This document shows positions 23,616-35,766 of a DNA stretch of 64,000 nucleotides, piece by piece. Position 1 is the first letter of the stretch, and each line of letters starts with the position of its first letter. A program made the translations under genes and the position numbers. The notes beneath the pieces were generated by a model, which ran no database searches, was not told the DNA's origin, and was given only the letters and a program-made list of their open reading frames with translations. Source of the DNA: Neoarius graeffei (lineage: Eukaryota; Chordata; Actinopteri; Siluriformes; Ariidae); contig NC_083590.1 in the NCBI RefSeq assembly GCF_027579695.1, positions 19,609,799 to 19,673,798 of the forward strand, read 5' to 3'.

Positions 23616-23984
23616 CTATTAAAGATGCAATAGTTAATTATGTCATTTCTCCAAACAAATAACCTGGATGAGATGTAGGCTAGCATATGATTTAAAAAAA
23701 AAAATCAATGCATGAAACCATGCCTTTAATAAAAGTGTATTAGTTCACTAATAAAACCTGTTTGGGAAACTAAACTCCCAGATCTCAATTTGTGTACTTC
23801 ACTTCCATATAGTACACTGTGCACACTATGTAGCAAGGCTCGTGTCTCAACTCGATGGCAAGTTGTGCGTGTACAGGAAATGACTATGATAGTCACATCA
23901 TCATCACTACCAAACCCGATCCAGGCTTGAGGCGAACCATGTTTGGTTGATTTGGTCAGTTAGTTTCTGCGCACTCGTACATAT

Positions 23985-24112
23985 GGGCAATTTAGAGTAG
24001 CCAGTTAACCGAACCACATGTCTTTGGACTGTGGAGGAAACCGGAGCACCCGGAGGAAACCCACACAGACACAGGGGGAACATGCAAACTCCATGTAGAA
24101 AGGCCCCCTTTC
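23985..24112 (-). mobile_element. SINE body fragment (diverged)
   Basis: The segment matches the middle of the tRNA-headed SINE on the minus strand (GTCTTTGGACTGTGGAGGAA ... ACATGCAAACTCCA) but lacks the tRNA head and the tail. Confidence 0.8.
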
Positions 24113-24275
24113 TGTGTAATTTCCACCTAACATGAAATACATATTCACACTAGTGAAGAAAATGAAAAACATCCATTTTTAAGAGGTGAGCTCATCAGGC
24201 AGCACGGCGGTGTAGTGGTTAGCACTGTCGCCTCACAGCAAGAAGGTTCTGGGTTCGAGTCCAGTAGCCAACAGG

Positions 24276-25338
24276 CAGTGGCGGTTCTAGACCAAAATTA
24301 CTAGGGGGGCCGAGGTGGGGTCAGTATTTTTTCAGGGGGGCACATAAGGAAAAAACGGCAATATTTAAGCGTTCAAAATGTTTAGTTTAGTTTATTTAAA
24401 ACCAAAAAAAATACATTGAGCATAAATACAATGAGATAAACATTCTGTCTCAATAGCCTAAACATAAATTGTGCTCAATAAATCTTAAAACCATGTTTCT
24501 CTTTTTTGTAAAATAAGATTTCTATTTTTGCATACAATGAACCTTTTATCTGTCCAATGACACTTTTTAAATTCACAGCATGAATGAATTTTCTTTTTCA
24601 CAGCATGAGACTTGAATGTACAATCACTATCTTTATCTAAATCACACTGTCATCATCTCACTCTTTATGTACAGCAGGGGGGAAAAATAGAAAGAAAAAA
24701 TAAATTCACATACAGTGGTCTCAGAATCACCCTATAGCATTCACAGCAGGCTGAAACACTACAACAACAACATTCTGCGATTGTGACTCCTTGAGAAACG
24801 GTCTACAAATGCATCAAGGTTCAAAGCCTTGGACCTTCTGGATTCAATGCTGAGCACACCAAGATTGCTTAGACGCTCCTCACTAATGGTGGATCAGAGG
24901 TACCGTAGGTCTTCACCAGTTTCAAAGTGGAGAAACTCCACTCACAAGAGGCAGAGCTCACTGGGAGTGCCACAGCTATTTTGCATAGTCTAAAGAGCTC
25001 AAAAAATACTTCTTTATATGGCTCAGTGAAACGTGTCAACGCTACTGTATCTGATGGCTTTTCAATCAAAAACCTTCGGACGTGACAGCTGTTATCTCTC
25101 ACGTCCGAAGTTTACAATTCGCGCTGCTGCTGGTCTTTCTGCTGCAGGTAACAGTGTGCGTGTAGCGCTTTAAGGAGTCCGTGTAGAACACTCTGTCATG
25201 TCAGTTCCGATCTTCGAGCCAGCGCACGTCAAAATTAATAAATCTTATTATCTGTTCAGCACAGGGGCCACAACAGGGGCCAGGAGCAATTTTACAGGGG
25301 CACTGGCCCCCTCTGGCCTCCGTTTAAAACCGCCTATG
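24276..25338 (-). mobile_element. hAT transposon nested in a SINE
   Basis: The ends are CAGTGGCGGTTCTAGAC and, inverted at the right, CATAGGCGGTTTTAAAC. An exact 8-bp duplication CCAACAGG flanks it (24268-24275 and 25339-25346). The element is 1.06 kb and internally deleted, keeping only the 3' end of the transposase on the minus strand. Confidence 0.92.
24869..25102 (-). pseudogene. hAT transposase C-terminal fragment
   Basis: The 77-residue frame contains LCKIAVALPVSSASCEWSFS followed by TLKLVKTY. This is the hATC dimerisation signature (...P.SSA..ER.FS.LK..K) found at the C-terminus of hAT transposases and in ZMYM/KRBA-like relatives. The frame ends shortly after it and nothing upstream is preserved. 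Confidence 0.8.
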
Positions 25339-25635
25339 CCAACAGGGGCCTTTCTGTGTGGAGTTTGCATGTTCTCCCCATGTCTGCGTGTGTTTCCTCC
25401 AGGTGCTCCCGTTTCCCCCACAGTCCAAAGGCATGCAGGTTAGGCTAATTGGTGGCTCTAAATTGACCGTAGATGTGAATGTGAGTGTGAATGGTTGTTT
25501 GTGTCAGCCCTGCGATGATCTGACGACTTTTCCAGGGTGTACCCCGCTTCTCGCCCATAGTCAGTTGGGATAGGCTCCAGCTTGCCTGCGACCCTTCACA
25601 GGATAAGCGGTTATGGATAATGGATAGATTTTTTT

Positions 25636-26010
25636 TTATTGGTCTTTAGCATTTGTTCTTTGGATTTCCAGATGTTTTTTTAGCTGCAAAAAGGCTACTT
25701 GTGCTTTGCCAATCCTGGTCTTGATATCAGCATCTGAGCCTCCCTGTTTGTTGACGACACCACCCAGATATGTCAAGGCATCCACTTCTTCGAGGGCTTC
25801 TCCTTCTAGTCTCAATGTTGAAAGAGTTTTCAACAGCAACGTCAAATCAGTCCTGCTCTATGGAGCTGAAACTTTGAGGACAACAGAAGCAGCCAGGCAG
25901 AAAGTGCAAACCTTCATCAACACTTGTCTCCGAAGAATACTTCAAGTACGTTGGATGAATGCCATCAGCAATGACGGATTATGCAAAATAAGGCAGTCTA
26001 GGGTTTCATC
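25636..26010. mobile_element. LINE reverse-transcriptase fragment with internal inversion
   Basis: On the minus strand, 25636 to about 25818 encodes a non-LTR RT C-terminal piece (EEVDALTYLGGVVNKQGGSD then RIGKAQVAFLQLKKH). The plus strand, from about 25818 to 26000, encodes the part that normally follows (NVKSVLLYGAETLRTTE ... TCLRRILQVRW). In an intact element both lie on the same strand, so the 5' piece is inverted, the product expected of twin priming. The fragment is 5'-truncated and non-functional. Confidence 0.8.
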
Positions 26011-27569
26011 TAAGTATCCAATTACCCACATTTTCGTCCAATCTCAAACTTAATTACAAATAACTGTACTGTAAAATCAACTAGCAGCCTCAGTTACTCG
26101 TTAGATCATGGCTAGCCCTATTCTGCAGTATATACAGTGACTATAATTTCTTACACCTTTTCGATCACAAAAAGGCTTTAAAATTGTTGTAATATTTTGA
26201 ATAACATTAATGCATTGATAACAGTTATTTGTTTTGAGTTCCAGTATGAAAATCTAACTGAGGTAATAAAGTTTAAATTGCTAAATGTTATCTTGATGAA
26301 CACTGACAGCTGTACTAGTTATCCCACATTAGCTAAGTGGCTGGACCCCTTGGTGGACCCATTGGAAGAAGGTTTAGCCAAGGAGCCCGCCTACCTGCGC
26401 CTTTTAAGGGTCCACTGCATGTCTGGCAGCCACTTTTAAAGGCCGTCCCACCTGCCTGCCAGCCACCCTTATTAACAGCCCACCTGTCTGCGCCCACCCA
26501 CCAGCCCGCCAACCAGCCAGCCAATGACAGTAGTAGCATCTTTATTATCTTCACTTTTCACCCATGGCAGACTGGATGATTTGTCCTCTTTTCAACTTTA
26601 CAGCTTCTTCAAATTTGTCAACAGCCTGGCACATCTTTTTCTACTAAAAAAACAACAACAACCATACGAGGATTCATTTAAACTCTATTTTATTTTAAAT
26701 TTAGTGAATGATTGATGGATTTTTAGCTCTATTTTCTTGCTGAACGGCTTTCTAATTTGGTGGGAAGCTCGTGAATAATGGATAATTGCAAGCTGATTTA
26801 TCCTTGTTGTGGAATTTGTATCGTTATCCAGAAATACCCGTAGTAGCGACTAACAGTAGTGTTTAGTAGTGTTTGTGTAGATCATGGTGTTCGTGTGTTT
26901 CTTTGTGCATTTGTACTCCAAACCTGGTCGGGCGTGTTTTATTAATCAGTGTGTATATATTATTGTTCTGTGTTTTAGCAAGAACAGCAGATTTTAAAAA
27001 AAGCTTCTTCTATGCATTATTGGCTTCATCCATCCATCCATTCATCCTCCCACCACTGTGTCAAGCCATGCAGGCTCTTTCTGCAATTAATCTACAATTT
27101 ATTCTTATTCCTTCTTTGTCTAGTACTTCAGACAAAAATAGATGCAGGTCTTCAACATACTGAAAAACAAAACAAAAAGGTTTCATTAGATCTTCTTGCT
27201 CTTCTGAGGGACACAATTCTACGATGGCTATGTAGCTTTGATGCAGCGATTTTTGGCCTTCCTTTCACCTTCCTCCATTTTAGGCGTTTTATGATACTGC
27301 ACTCCTGAACTTTCCAAGGTGTTGGTCTGGCCTTTTTCCTGTGGATAAACGAGACAAAAAAAAAGGACCAAAAAAAAAGTCCAGTGTATGTTTCTTTAGC
27401 AAGTTCAACATTTCTCCAGTGATGAAAAGTCATCTCCATTTAAGATGGTGCAGTGAGAATGGATCACGAGTTGGATTAAAAGGTGCTCTGCCCTACAGCC
27501 TACATGGATGTTAAACCAAAGCTATCATTCTACCTTAGCTTATACTCAGAAATGTTCTTCGTATTCATG
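26011..27569. other. Unassigned sequence
   Basis: Mostly AT-rich. A proline-rich compositional stretch lies at 26330-26530 (CCTGCCTGCCAGCC type) and a short ATCC run at 27030. I see no conserved coding frame or transposon end. Overlapping frames on both strands at 27012-27439 show no recognisable domain. Confidence 0.4.
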
Positions 27570-27780
27570 TTTTTACTACTCCTCAGTTTTTCCTTACCTC
27601 ATCACCGTAACCTCTGGCTTGCTCATGAGGTTCTGTTCTGTTCTAATCTAATCTAATCTAATCTAATCTAATCTAATCTAATCTAATCTAATCTAATCTA
27701 TATCCGGATTTCTATAAAGCTGTTTTGTGACATTATCCTTTGTTAAATGTTTTATAAGCAAAATTGAATTGAAGATAGGA
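27570..27780. repeat. Dispersed repeat relic with a TAATC pentanucleotide run
   Basis: A TAATC run spans about 27640-27700, between sequence resembling the 23152-23615 repeat (TTTTTCCTTACC ... GGCTTGCTCATGAGG before, GCTGTTTTGTGACATTATC ... AAATTGAATTGA after). It looks like a diverged copy into which the microsatellite expanded. Confidence 0.55.
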
Positions 27781-28289
27781 ATTCGGAGCTGATTACAAAT
27801 GTTATTTTGTTGTTGGCATGAACACAGTATCTGATATATGAATATATGTCCATCTGTCCGCAGTTTAAAAGGTCTCTCCTTACTTTAGCTTGGAATATAT
27901 TGAAGAAAAATGCACAGAAATTCTCAAACTTAACACACTTTCAGACTTTTCTTCAGGCCTGAGCAATGAACATTTGTTTTTGTCTGTATGAATATCAACT
28001 TCTCGTTTATTTAGGCCTTTTTATAATTGTATTATATGTATTTGTGACACTTTTATTATTATTTTTTCTAATTAAAGCTAGTGTATATATAGCTATTTTA
28101 CCTTAACACAAATAATACATAAAAAAATAATGGAGTTGAATAAAATTATATACTTTTATCTATTTTATGTTTTATTATTGTTGTCAAATTTAAATATTAA
28201 GAATTATTAGTTTCAGTCCTTATTTAATTGCTGATTATTTTTATATTAATTTTGCTATTTATTTATTTGTTTGTTTGTTTGTTTGCTGG
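27781..28289. other. AT-rich unassigned sequence
   Basis: Very AT-rich, with a TTTG tetranucleotide run near 28265-28285. Nothing codes or repeats recognisably. Confidence 0.4.
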
Positions 28290-28500
28290 TGCTCGCAGCC
28301 AGAACGGTTGCTAAGCGGTTGCTAGGCGGTTCCGCTTCAGCCAATAGGATTGCAGAAGGAAATGCGGAAGAGAAGCAGGATGCTTTGGGAGGCGGAAGGA
28401 AACAGCACGCGGCCCGGAAGTGATGCTCAGGGCACCGACAGCACGTTAAAGCTCATTAGTGCCGTCTGCAGTCTGCAGTGTGTAGCAGAGAGAGCCTCAA
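28290..28500. promoter_or_regulatory. Promoter-like GC/CpG-rich block
   Basis: An abrupt GC- and CpG-richer block in AT-rich surroundings contains two tandem GGTTGCTAAGCG/GGTTGCTAGGCG motifs (RFX/X-box half-site-like), a CCAAT box (AGCCAATAGG) and an ETS-type CCGGAAGTG. These are classical promoter elements. A frame of about 48 codons begins at the ATG near 28379 on the plus strand but has no recognisable homology. The transcribed strand is unknown. Confidence 0.4.
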
Positions 28501-28857
28501 ATTTACCAAAAATAAAATAAAAAACACAGCTTGCTCTTTAAATAACTGTTAAACCTGAAATCAGGGCTGAATTTAAGACTTTTAGTCCTGGATTTAGGGT
28601 TTGTTTGTTTTTCAATAAACTTAATATTGCACTCATTGTGTAAAATGAATATTCGGATGTTTTTAAGGTTAGATTTCACTCCGAATGAAAGAATGAGTGC
28701 ATGTTTTTGCAAGTGTTATATGTTTATGAATGAACATGTTCAAAATATTACATATATGACATACCCATTCTGATTTACTGATCATACAGACAATCAGGAG
28801 TAATCCTGGGTCAAGGGATTCATCAAAGATTTAGATTTTTAATGATAATCAATGCTT

Positions 28858-29326
28858 CATTTTTAATCTGAGGTTTAGATTTTAATCCGAGGTTTAGTTT
28901 TTAATCTGAGGTTTACATTTTAATCTGCAGTACAGAGTTTACTATTTGAGAATTACATGTTAATATGAGGTGTAGATTTTAATCAGGAATGTAGATTTTA
29001 ATCTGGGGTTTATATTTTAATCTGCGATAATCTGAGGTGTAGATTTTAATATGAGGTTTAGATTTTAATCTGTAGATTTTAGTCAGGAATGTAGATTTTA
29101 ATCTTGGGTTTAGATTTTTAAAATGAGACAGTTTTTAATTTGAGGTTTAGAGTTTAAGATGAGGTTTAGTTTTAATCTGATGTGTAGATTTTAATCTGGG
29201 ATGTAGATTTTTGTCTGAGGTTTAGATTTTAATTGGAAGTTTACTTTTTAATTTGAGGTTTACATTTTAATCCGAGGTGTACATTTTAATCTGGAATGTA
29301 GATTTTAATCTGAGGTTTAGTTTTTA
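28858..29326. repeat. Minisatellite with a ~19-20 bp unit (left part)
   Basis: A unit close to GATTTTAATCTGAGGTTTA is repeated in tandem with substitutions. It is interrupted at 29327 by a LINE and resumes at 33122. The AT-rich unit lacks coding potential. Confidence 0.93.
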
Positions 29327-32300
29327 CTAACAGTCTCTGCTATGGAGACTGTTACCTTGCTGTGGTGTAGCAGCTTGAGTGTCTCTATGACCCTAAGAGC
29401 GTATGCCGGTGGGGGCCTTCGGGTCCCCGGTAGTTTTAAACTTGCCGGACTCGGTCGAGGGTGAGAGACCAGACAAACAACAGTCTAGGGTCCATGCCCC
29501 TGTAAGAACTGAGCCTCGAGCACAACAGCCTGTCTCTGACAAAGCATGGAGGTACCATAGCACCTGAGCGGATGAGTTCCATCGGCGCGCAACAAGTAAC
29601 ATCATCAACAGGAACCAACGGTCAGCTATGGAGAGTGTGCTGAGCATACCACCTTTGAGGGCGCAACAGAGCTACATGCTAACTCTAGTCGGCCAGCATG
29701 CTTGGGTCAGTACCGCCAGGTGTCAGCCCGCTGACTCTTTCTTTGACTGCTTCACAAGTATACATCACGGTGATATGCAGCTCTCGTAGTTCCACTCTGT
29801 GACAACACTAGTGAAGGACGCAAGCATGGAAGTGGGCAGCCTGCTTGCTCGTGAGCAAAGGCCAGCAACCTCGGCTCATGAAACCTGAAACCCGCTACGA
29901 ACTCTACACAAAGACAACGACAACAACCTCCACGTTGCACGCTTGGGCAGCCATCTGGCATTTATGACGAGCCTCGGGCAAATCCACCCCGTCTCGGACA
30001 CACCCAGATGTGCACGTAACATCATATCTCAGGTCAAACTTGCATTCTGGAATGTACATGTCTGATAGTGATCAGACGCTTCTACGTCACGCCGTCAGGC
30101 CCCAGAGCAAAGATCAGCTCTTGTTGCAACTGAGCTAGAGCGACTAAACATCAGCATTGCCTGCTTGAGCAAGTGCCGCATCCCGGGAGGAGAGTTTACC
30201 GATGGCAACTACTCATTTTACTACTCTGGTTGTAGTTGTGAACAGCCAAAAATGGAAGAAGTTGCTATTGTTATGAAGACAAAGTTGTGTCCCTCTATCA
30301 TCAGCTGGTCTGGTGTCAACTCGAGGATGATGACCATGCGAGTTAAACTTGGAAGACACTGCAATGCCACCATTATAAGTGTCTATGCCCCCACCTTCAA
30401 AAGGCCCATGGAAGAGAAGATCCTCTTTTACGATTGACTGTCAACCCTGCTGTCAAAAGTCCCCAAAGGTGATAGATTATTTCTGCTGGGTGATTTTAAT
30501 GCCACAGTAGGATCTGACACAGTGACATGGCCAAACACCATCGGCCAGCACAGTCTTGGAGATGCTAACTCACAGGGCCGCATGCTTCTCAAGATGTGTA
30601 CCAGGTTTGGACTTACCATCACTAACACCTTGTTTGCCCATCCCAACATCCACAAGGGCACCTGGAAGCACCCCCGATCCAACAGATGGCATATGATCGA
30701 CGTCATCATTGTCAGCCACCACTTCAAGAGCGATGTTATTGACTCTCGTGTGCGGCGCAGTGCTGATTGTTGGACGGACCACAGGTTGGTCTGTGCACGT
30801 CTTAAACTCAAATTCCACATCTCAAGACAAGCTAGAAGAAATGCAGGTCCAAAGAGACTGAACACCAATGCTCTAAAAGACCCGGACACCAGACGAAAGC
30901 TCCAAGAGAAGTTTGCCAATGATCTTACCAACATCGATCACTCAGACCTTGATGAGCACTGGGATATACTAAAGAACACCATTTACAACACATCCAAGGA
31001 AAATTTAGGCATCCAGAAAAGGAGGCATCGCGACTGGTTCGATGAAAATGACCACACCACCAAGACACTACTTGAGGAGAAACACCAAGCTTTCAAAGCA
31101 TACCTCAGTGAAAACAGCCCACAGTCTAAACGCAGATACCAACTAGCTAGGAACAAGTGCCAGAAAGAACTGCGCAACATGAAAAACAAATGATGGCTTG
31201 ACTAAGCCAAAGATATTGAATCCTGTGCTGAGCGTCATGACTCCAAAGGGTTTTTCAAGGCAATCAAATTAGTCACGCAGAGAATAACATCTGGCCTCAG
31301 CCCCATCAATGACAACTTGGGCAACTGCCTCACAGAGAAGAGTGAAATTCTTGGCCAATGGCAGGAGCACTTCAGCAATCTTCTGAACCAGCAAAGCACT
31401 GCTGACCCCGCTGCTCTTGACAACATTCCACAAGAGGAAGTGATCACCAGTCTGGAAGAAGTCCCCACGATAGAAGAACTCATAAAGGCCCTCAAGCAGC
31501 TGGCCCCAGACAAAGCCCCAGGACCTGATTCCCCAGTGATGTCCTCAAGGCTGGTGGAGAACCCCTACTCCAAGAGCTGCACTCACTCCTAACTACCATC
31601 TGGGAAGAGGAAAGGGTCCCTCAAGACTTTAAAGATGGAGACATTGTTACCCTCTACAAAAAGGAGTGTCGCTTCATATGTAGTAACTATCGAGGTATCA
31701 CCTTACTGGCTATGGTAGGCAAGCTTTACGCTAGAGTCATACTGAACAGAATCCGGCCCTTGGTCGAACGACATCTACCTGAAGCTCAGTGTAGTTTTAG
31801 AGGCGACAGATCCACGAATGACATGATATTTGCCTTACGCCAACTCATGAAGAAGAGCAGGGAACAACACCGTGAGCTCCACATAATATTCCTGGACCTA
31901 GTGAAAGCCTTCAACACCGTCAACAGACCGCTCATGTGGAGCCTGCTGTTAAAAATTGGGGTCCCAGCCAAGGTAGTTAACATCATCCGCAGCTTCCATG
32001 ATGGCATGAAAGCAAGAGTCTCAGTAAATGGAGAATTCACAGACCCATTTGAAGTAACAGCCGGGCTCAGACAGGGGTGCATTCTTGCACCAACCTTGTT
32101 TATCCTGTTCTTCACCTTTGTACTCAGGCATGCCTTCAAGGAGCTGCCAGGTTTTGGGGTGACCATCAAGCATAAGCAGGATGGCAAACTGTTTAATACC
32201 AGAAGCCTGAAGAACAAGTCAGTGCCCACCACCACCATGGGAGTATTTCTATATGCTGAAGATGCAACTGTTGCTACTGATAATGTTGAAGATCTCCAGA

Positions 32301-33113
32301 CAGCCACCAACTCATTAAACTGTGCATGCAACAGTTGGGGACTAACAATCAGCAAGCTGAAGACAGAGGTATTACATCAAAACTGTGCTGACCCTCCTCC
32401 AGTCATGCTTGATGACCATCAGCTCAAGAGGGCCAACAAGTTCACCTACTTGGGTAGTGTAATGACTGATGATGCATCACTAGATAATGAAATCAGCAGG
32501 AGAATATCAAGGGCTGCAGCTGCATACAAGTCCTTCAAATCCAGGTGCTGGGACAGATCAGGGCTATCTATTACAACAAAGCTCACAGTCTATCAAGCTG
32601 TCGTCCTCCCAACGCCCCTCTATGGTAGTGAATCATGGGCCACCCTTGCCAAGCACATCCACATGCTTGAGGTATTCCATCAGCAGTCCCTCCGGCGCAT
32701 TATGAATATCAGGTGGTGGCAGCATGTCACAAACCAGGAGGTCCTGTCCAGACCAAAGGCCACCACAGTAGAAACTGTGAGGCAAGAGGCTGAGATGGTT
32801 GGGACATGTGTGCAGGCTGGAAGAACATCGCATCCCCAAACAACTTCTGTTCAGAGAACTCAAGAATGGCTCCTGAAATCACGGCAGACCCCTAAAAAGA
32901 TGGAAAGACTGTGCCAAAGATGACATCAAGTGTTATGGCATCAACCCCTCATCCTGGTTCCAGGAGACCGCAGACCAAGACAAGTGGCGTCACAACCTAA
33001 GACGGGGCAAGACCACCTCAGAGGCCCAACTGACAACCCGTGCTGCTCAGCGCCGCCAGAAGCGCCGTGACAGAGTTCCCTATTGTCGCCAGCGACAAGG
33101 ATTGGAGTGAGTG
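29327..33113 (+). mobile_element. Non-LTR retrotransposon (LINE), nearly full length
   Basis: A 3.8 kb insertion splits the minisatellite and is flanked by AGTTTTTA (29319-29326 and 33114-33121). The 5' end starts with a small perfect inverted repeat, AACAGTCTC ... GAGACTGTT. The single long reading frame encodes an endonuclease and reverse transcriptase and ends at the very 3' end, with only a short GAGTGAGTG tail. The endonuclease is of the APE type. The size and order fit the RTE-like group, but the clade is not certain. Confidence 0.88.
30034..33110 (+). pseudogene. LINE endonuclease-reverse transcriptase, broken
   Basis: The APE endonuclease starts at about 30034 (KLAFWNV) and includes IISVYAPTF, LLGDFNATVG and SADCWTDHRLV with the terminal catalytic DH pair. 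The RT domain spans roughly 31500-32500 (RGITLLAMVGKLYARVILNR, FLDLVKAFNTVNR, GLRQGCILAPTLFILFF, FLYAEDATVA). Breaks include a TGA at 30435, TGA/TAA near 31191-31205, a frameshift near 31535 and another near 32780. The catalytic FLYADD-type box reads YAED, so the first of its two Asp residues is replaced by Glu. The rest of the frame runs to 33110. Related proteins are often mis-annotated as craniofacial development protein 2-like. Confidence 0.88.
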
Positions 33114-33121
33114 AGTTTTTA

Positions 33122-34050
33122 ATATGAGGTTTAGGTTTTAATAGGAAATTTAGTTTTTAATCTGAGGTTTACATTTTAATCTGCGGTACAGAGTTTACTA
33201 TGTGAGAATTACATGTTAATATGAGGTGTAGATTTTAATCTGGAATGTAGATTTTAATCTGAGGTTTAGATTTTAATCTGATGTGTAGATTTTAATCTGG
33301 GGTTTATATTTTAATCTGCAATAAAGAGTTTAATCTGAGAATTATATGTTAATCTGAAGTGTAGATTTTAATCAGAAATGTAGATTTTAATCTGGAATGT
33401 AGATTTTAATATGAGGTTTAGATTTTAATCTGTGTAGATTGTAATCTTGGGTTTAGATTTTAAAATGAGAATTTTTAATCTGAGGTTTAGAGTTTAAAAT
33501 GAGGTTTAGATTTTAATCTGGGATGTAGATTTTTGTCTGAGGTTTAGATTTTAATTGGAAGTTTAGTTTTTAATTTGAGGTTTAGTTTTTAATCTGAGGT
33601 TTAGATTTTAATTGGAAGTTTACTTTTTAATTTGAGGTTTACATTTTAATCTGAGGTGTACATTTTAATCTGAAATGTAGATTTTAATCTGAGGTTTAGT
33701 TTTTAATATGAGGTTTAGATTTTAATCGGAAGTTTAGTTTTTAATCTGAGGTTTAGTTTTTAATTTGAGGTTCACATTTTAATCTGGGATGTAGATTTTA
33801 ATATGAGGTTTAGTTTTTAATAAGAGGTTTAAATTTTAATTGGAAGTTTAGTTTTTAATCTGAGGTTTACAGTTTAATCTGAGGTGTCGATTTTAATCTG
33901 GGATGTAGATTTTAATCTGAGGTTTAGTTTTTAATATTAGGTGTAATTTTAATCTGAGGTCTAGTTTTTAATCTGAGGTTTACATTTTGCTCTGAGGTTT
34001 AGATTTGAATTTGAGGTTTAGATTTTAATCTGAGCTGTAGATTTTATTTA
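33122..34050. repeat. Minisatellite with a ~19-20 bp unit (right part)
   Basis: The same GATTTTAATCTGAGGTTTA-like unit as 28858-29326, about 930 bp here. Variants differ at the last bases (TTTAGA, TTTAGT, TGTAGA, TTTACA). Confidence 0.93.
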
Positions 34051-35231
34051 GAATTTCAGTATCTAAGGAAAGTATCCCATAAAACACAACACTCAGACCA
34101 TATCTGTATCAAAATGATTATTCTTTTTTACTTAACTTTGGTGTACAGTCAACATACAGGAACCGAAAGTCCTTCAACAATAAAATAATTCTAATTACAA
34201 CAATAACTGAAATAACAATATCAATAAAATAGTCCAGTTTTCACACCAGGTAACATACCGATAAATACTTTGTAAGAAACACATGGAATGCTTTAGATTC
34301 GATTTTTCCCGTTCATTGATTGTCATGTTACTGACACATGATTTCATCATGTATTTTATTTATTCATTAAGCATCAGAGGCAAACGGGGACAAGCGCCGC
34401 TTTTTTTAGTTTGTCCTGATGAACAATGACTAAAGGAAACTTTCTATTCTCAGATAAACTACAACAGAACACCAAATATATCGTAGGATAAGTGGGAGAG
34501 ATGACACAAGCTGTTATAAATAAACCTACATTCACATGATGGCGACAGCTGCAGGAGATGTTGACCTTCATTTCACCTTGTTTTAAAGCTCAACAAAAGA
34601 CATTGTCTAAAATGGTCGCCACTTCATGGGTTTGGACCCAACGTTTGTTTCTGCGCTACAGTAATCAGCAAGCTATGCAGTAGCAAAACTAAACTCTATT
34701 TCTATTTCATAACAGATGCTTAAAATCACTATGTTAATTCACTAACAGCTCGTGTAGTAAATGTTATGTACAAGTTCAAGCAGAGCCGAATGGACTCGTG
34801 GCGCCAGGATCCGGGATGGGGAGAGGGGTCAATATCAGGTTAGAATTCCACCAGCAGATATCTAAAGACATGTATGAAATAATGTTGAGTGATTTAAAAG
34901 AAAAAAAGGCAGAAAAAGTGTAAATAGTGTCGCTGTGTTTAAGTTCACAGAGGCTTGGATTTCTCTGTGTGACCTGAGCCTGCGTCATATCCAACCCGGA
35001 CTCTTGCATCAGTCGTGAAACCTGAAGGCTCTCTGTAACTGCTAAAGTGAAGTAGATACATTCCAGACATAGCGAGGGATTCATAGTCACTGTAAATAAA
35101 ACCATACACAACCACAAAAATGAAATAAAATGTTTTTGAAAGGTCACACAAATCATATTAGGCATGTGCTGATATTATGTAATTATAACACGGATTGATC
35201 AATGATATACAACATCTCAGCATGGTTTATA
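34051..35231. other. Unassigned sequence
   Basis: No coding exon or array is recognised. A short GGCATGTGCTGAT motif at about 35162 resembles the terminal repeat of the MITE at 41997-42314 and may be one decayed end. Confidence 0.4.
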
Positions 35232-35766
35232 CACTAACTGGCCACTTTAATAGGAATTTGTTCTTGGCTGCAGGAGTGGCACCCAATATGGGCTTCTGTT
35301 CTGCAGATGCTTTTCTGCTCACCACGGTTGTAAAGAGTGATTATATGAGTTACTATATCCTTCCTGAACCAATCTGTCCATTTCCCTCTGACCTCTCTCA
35401 TCAACAAGGCGCTCGTTTCCACCCACAGAACTGTCACCCACTCACTCATTCACTGTTTTTTTGTTTTTCGCACCATTCTGTGTAAACTCTAGAGACTGTT
35501 GTGTGTGGAAACCCCAGGAGATCAGCAGCTTCTGAAATACTCAAACCAGTCCATCTGGCTCAAACCAACACCCATGTCACAGTGAAAGAAAGTCACACAA
35601 AAATTGGAGATCACAATTTTTTCCTTTCTGAGGTTTGAACACTGAACATTAACTGAAGCTCTTGATTTGTATCTGCACGATTTGCTGCTGTCAAGGGATC
35701 GGCTGATTAGAGAACTGCAGAAAACAGCAGGTGGATGGGTGTTCCTAATAAAGTGGCTAGTGAGTG
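35232..35766. mobile_element. MITE with 25-bp terminal inverted repeats and TA flanks
   Basis: The left end, CACTAACTGGCCACTTTAAT, and the right end, ATAAAGTGGCTAGTGAGTG, are inverted complements with few mismatches. TA lies immediately outside both (35230-35231 and 35767-35768), which fits the Tc1/mariner superfamily. The 535 bp interior has no transposase frame. Confidence 0.85.

Larger units (their letters stand above)
24198..25622 (+). mobile_element. tRNA-headed SINE split by a hAT insertion
   Basis: The head lies at 24198-24275 (GGTGTAGTGGTTAGC, then GGTTCGAGTCC) and the body continues at 25347-25622, ending near GGATAAGCGGTTATGGATAA. The two parts join across the hAT at 24276-25338. 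The SINE is more diverged than the other copies and is therefore probably older. Confidence 0.9.

Noticed and set aside
27012..27439. Overlapping frames with an EST-like look
   Set aside because: Frames on both strands show no domain, splice sites or codon pattern.
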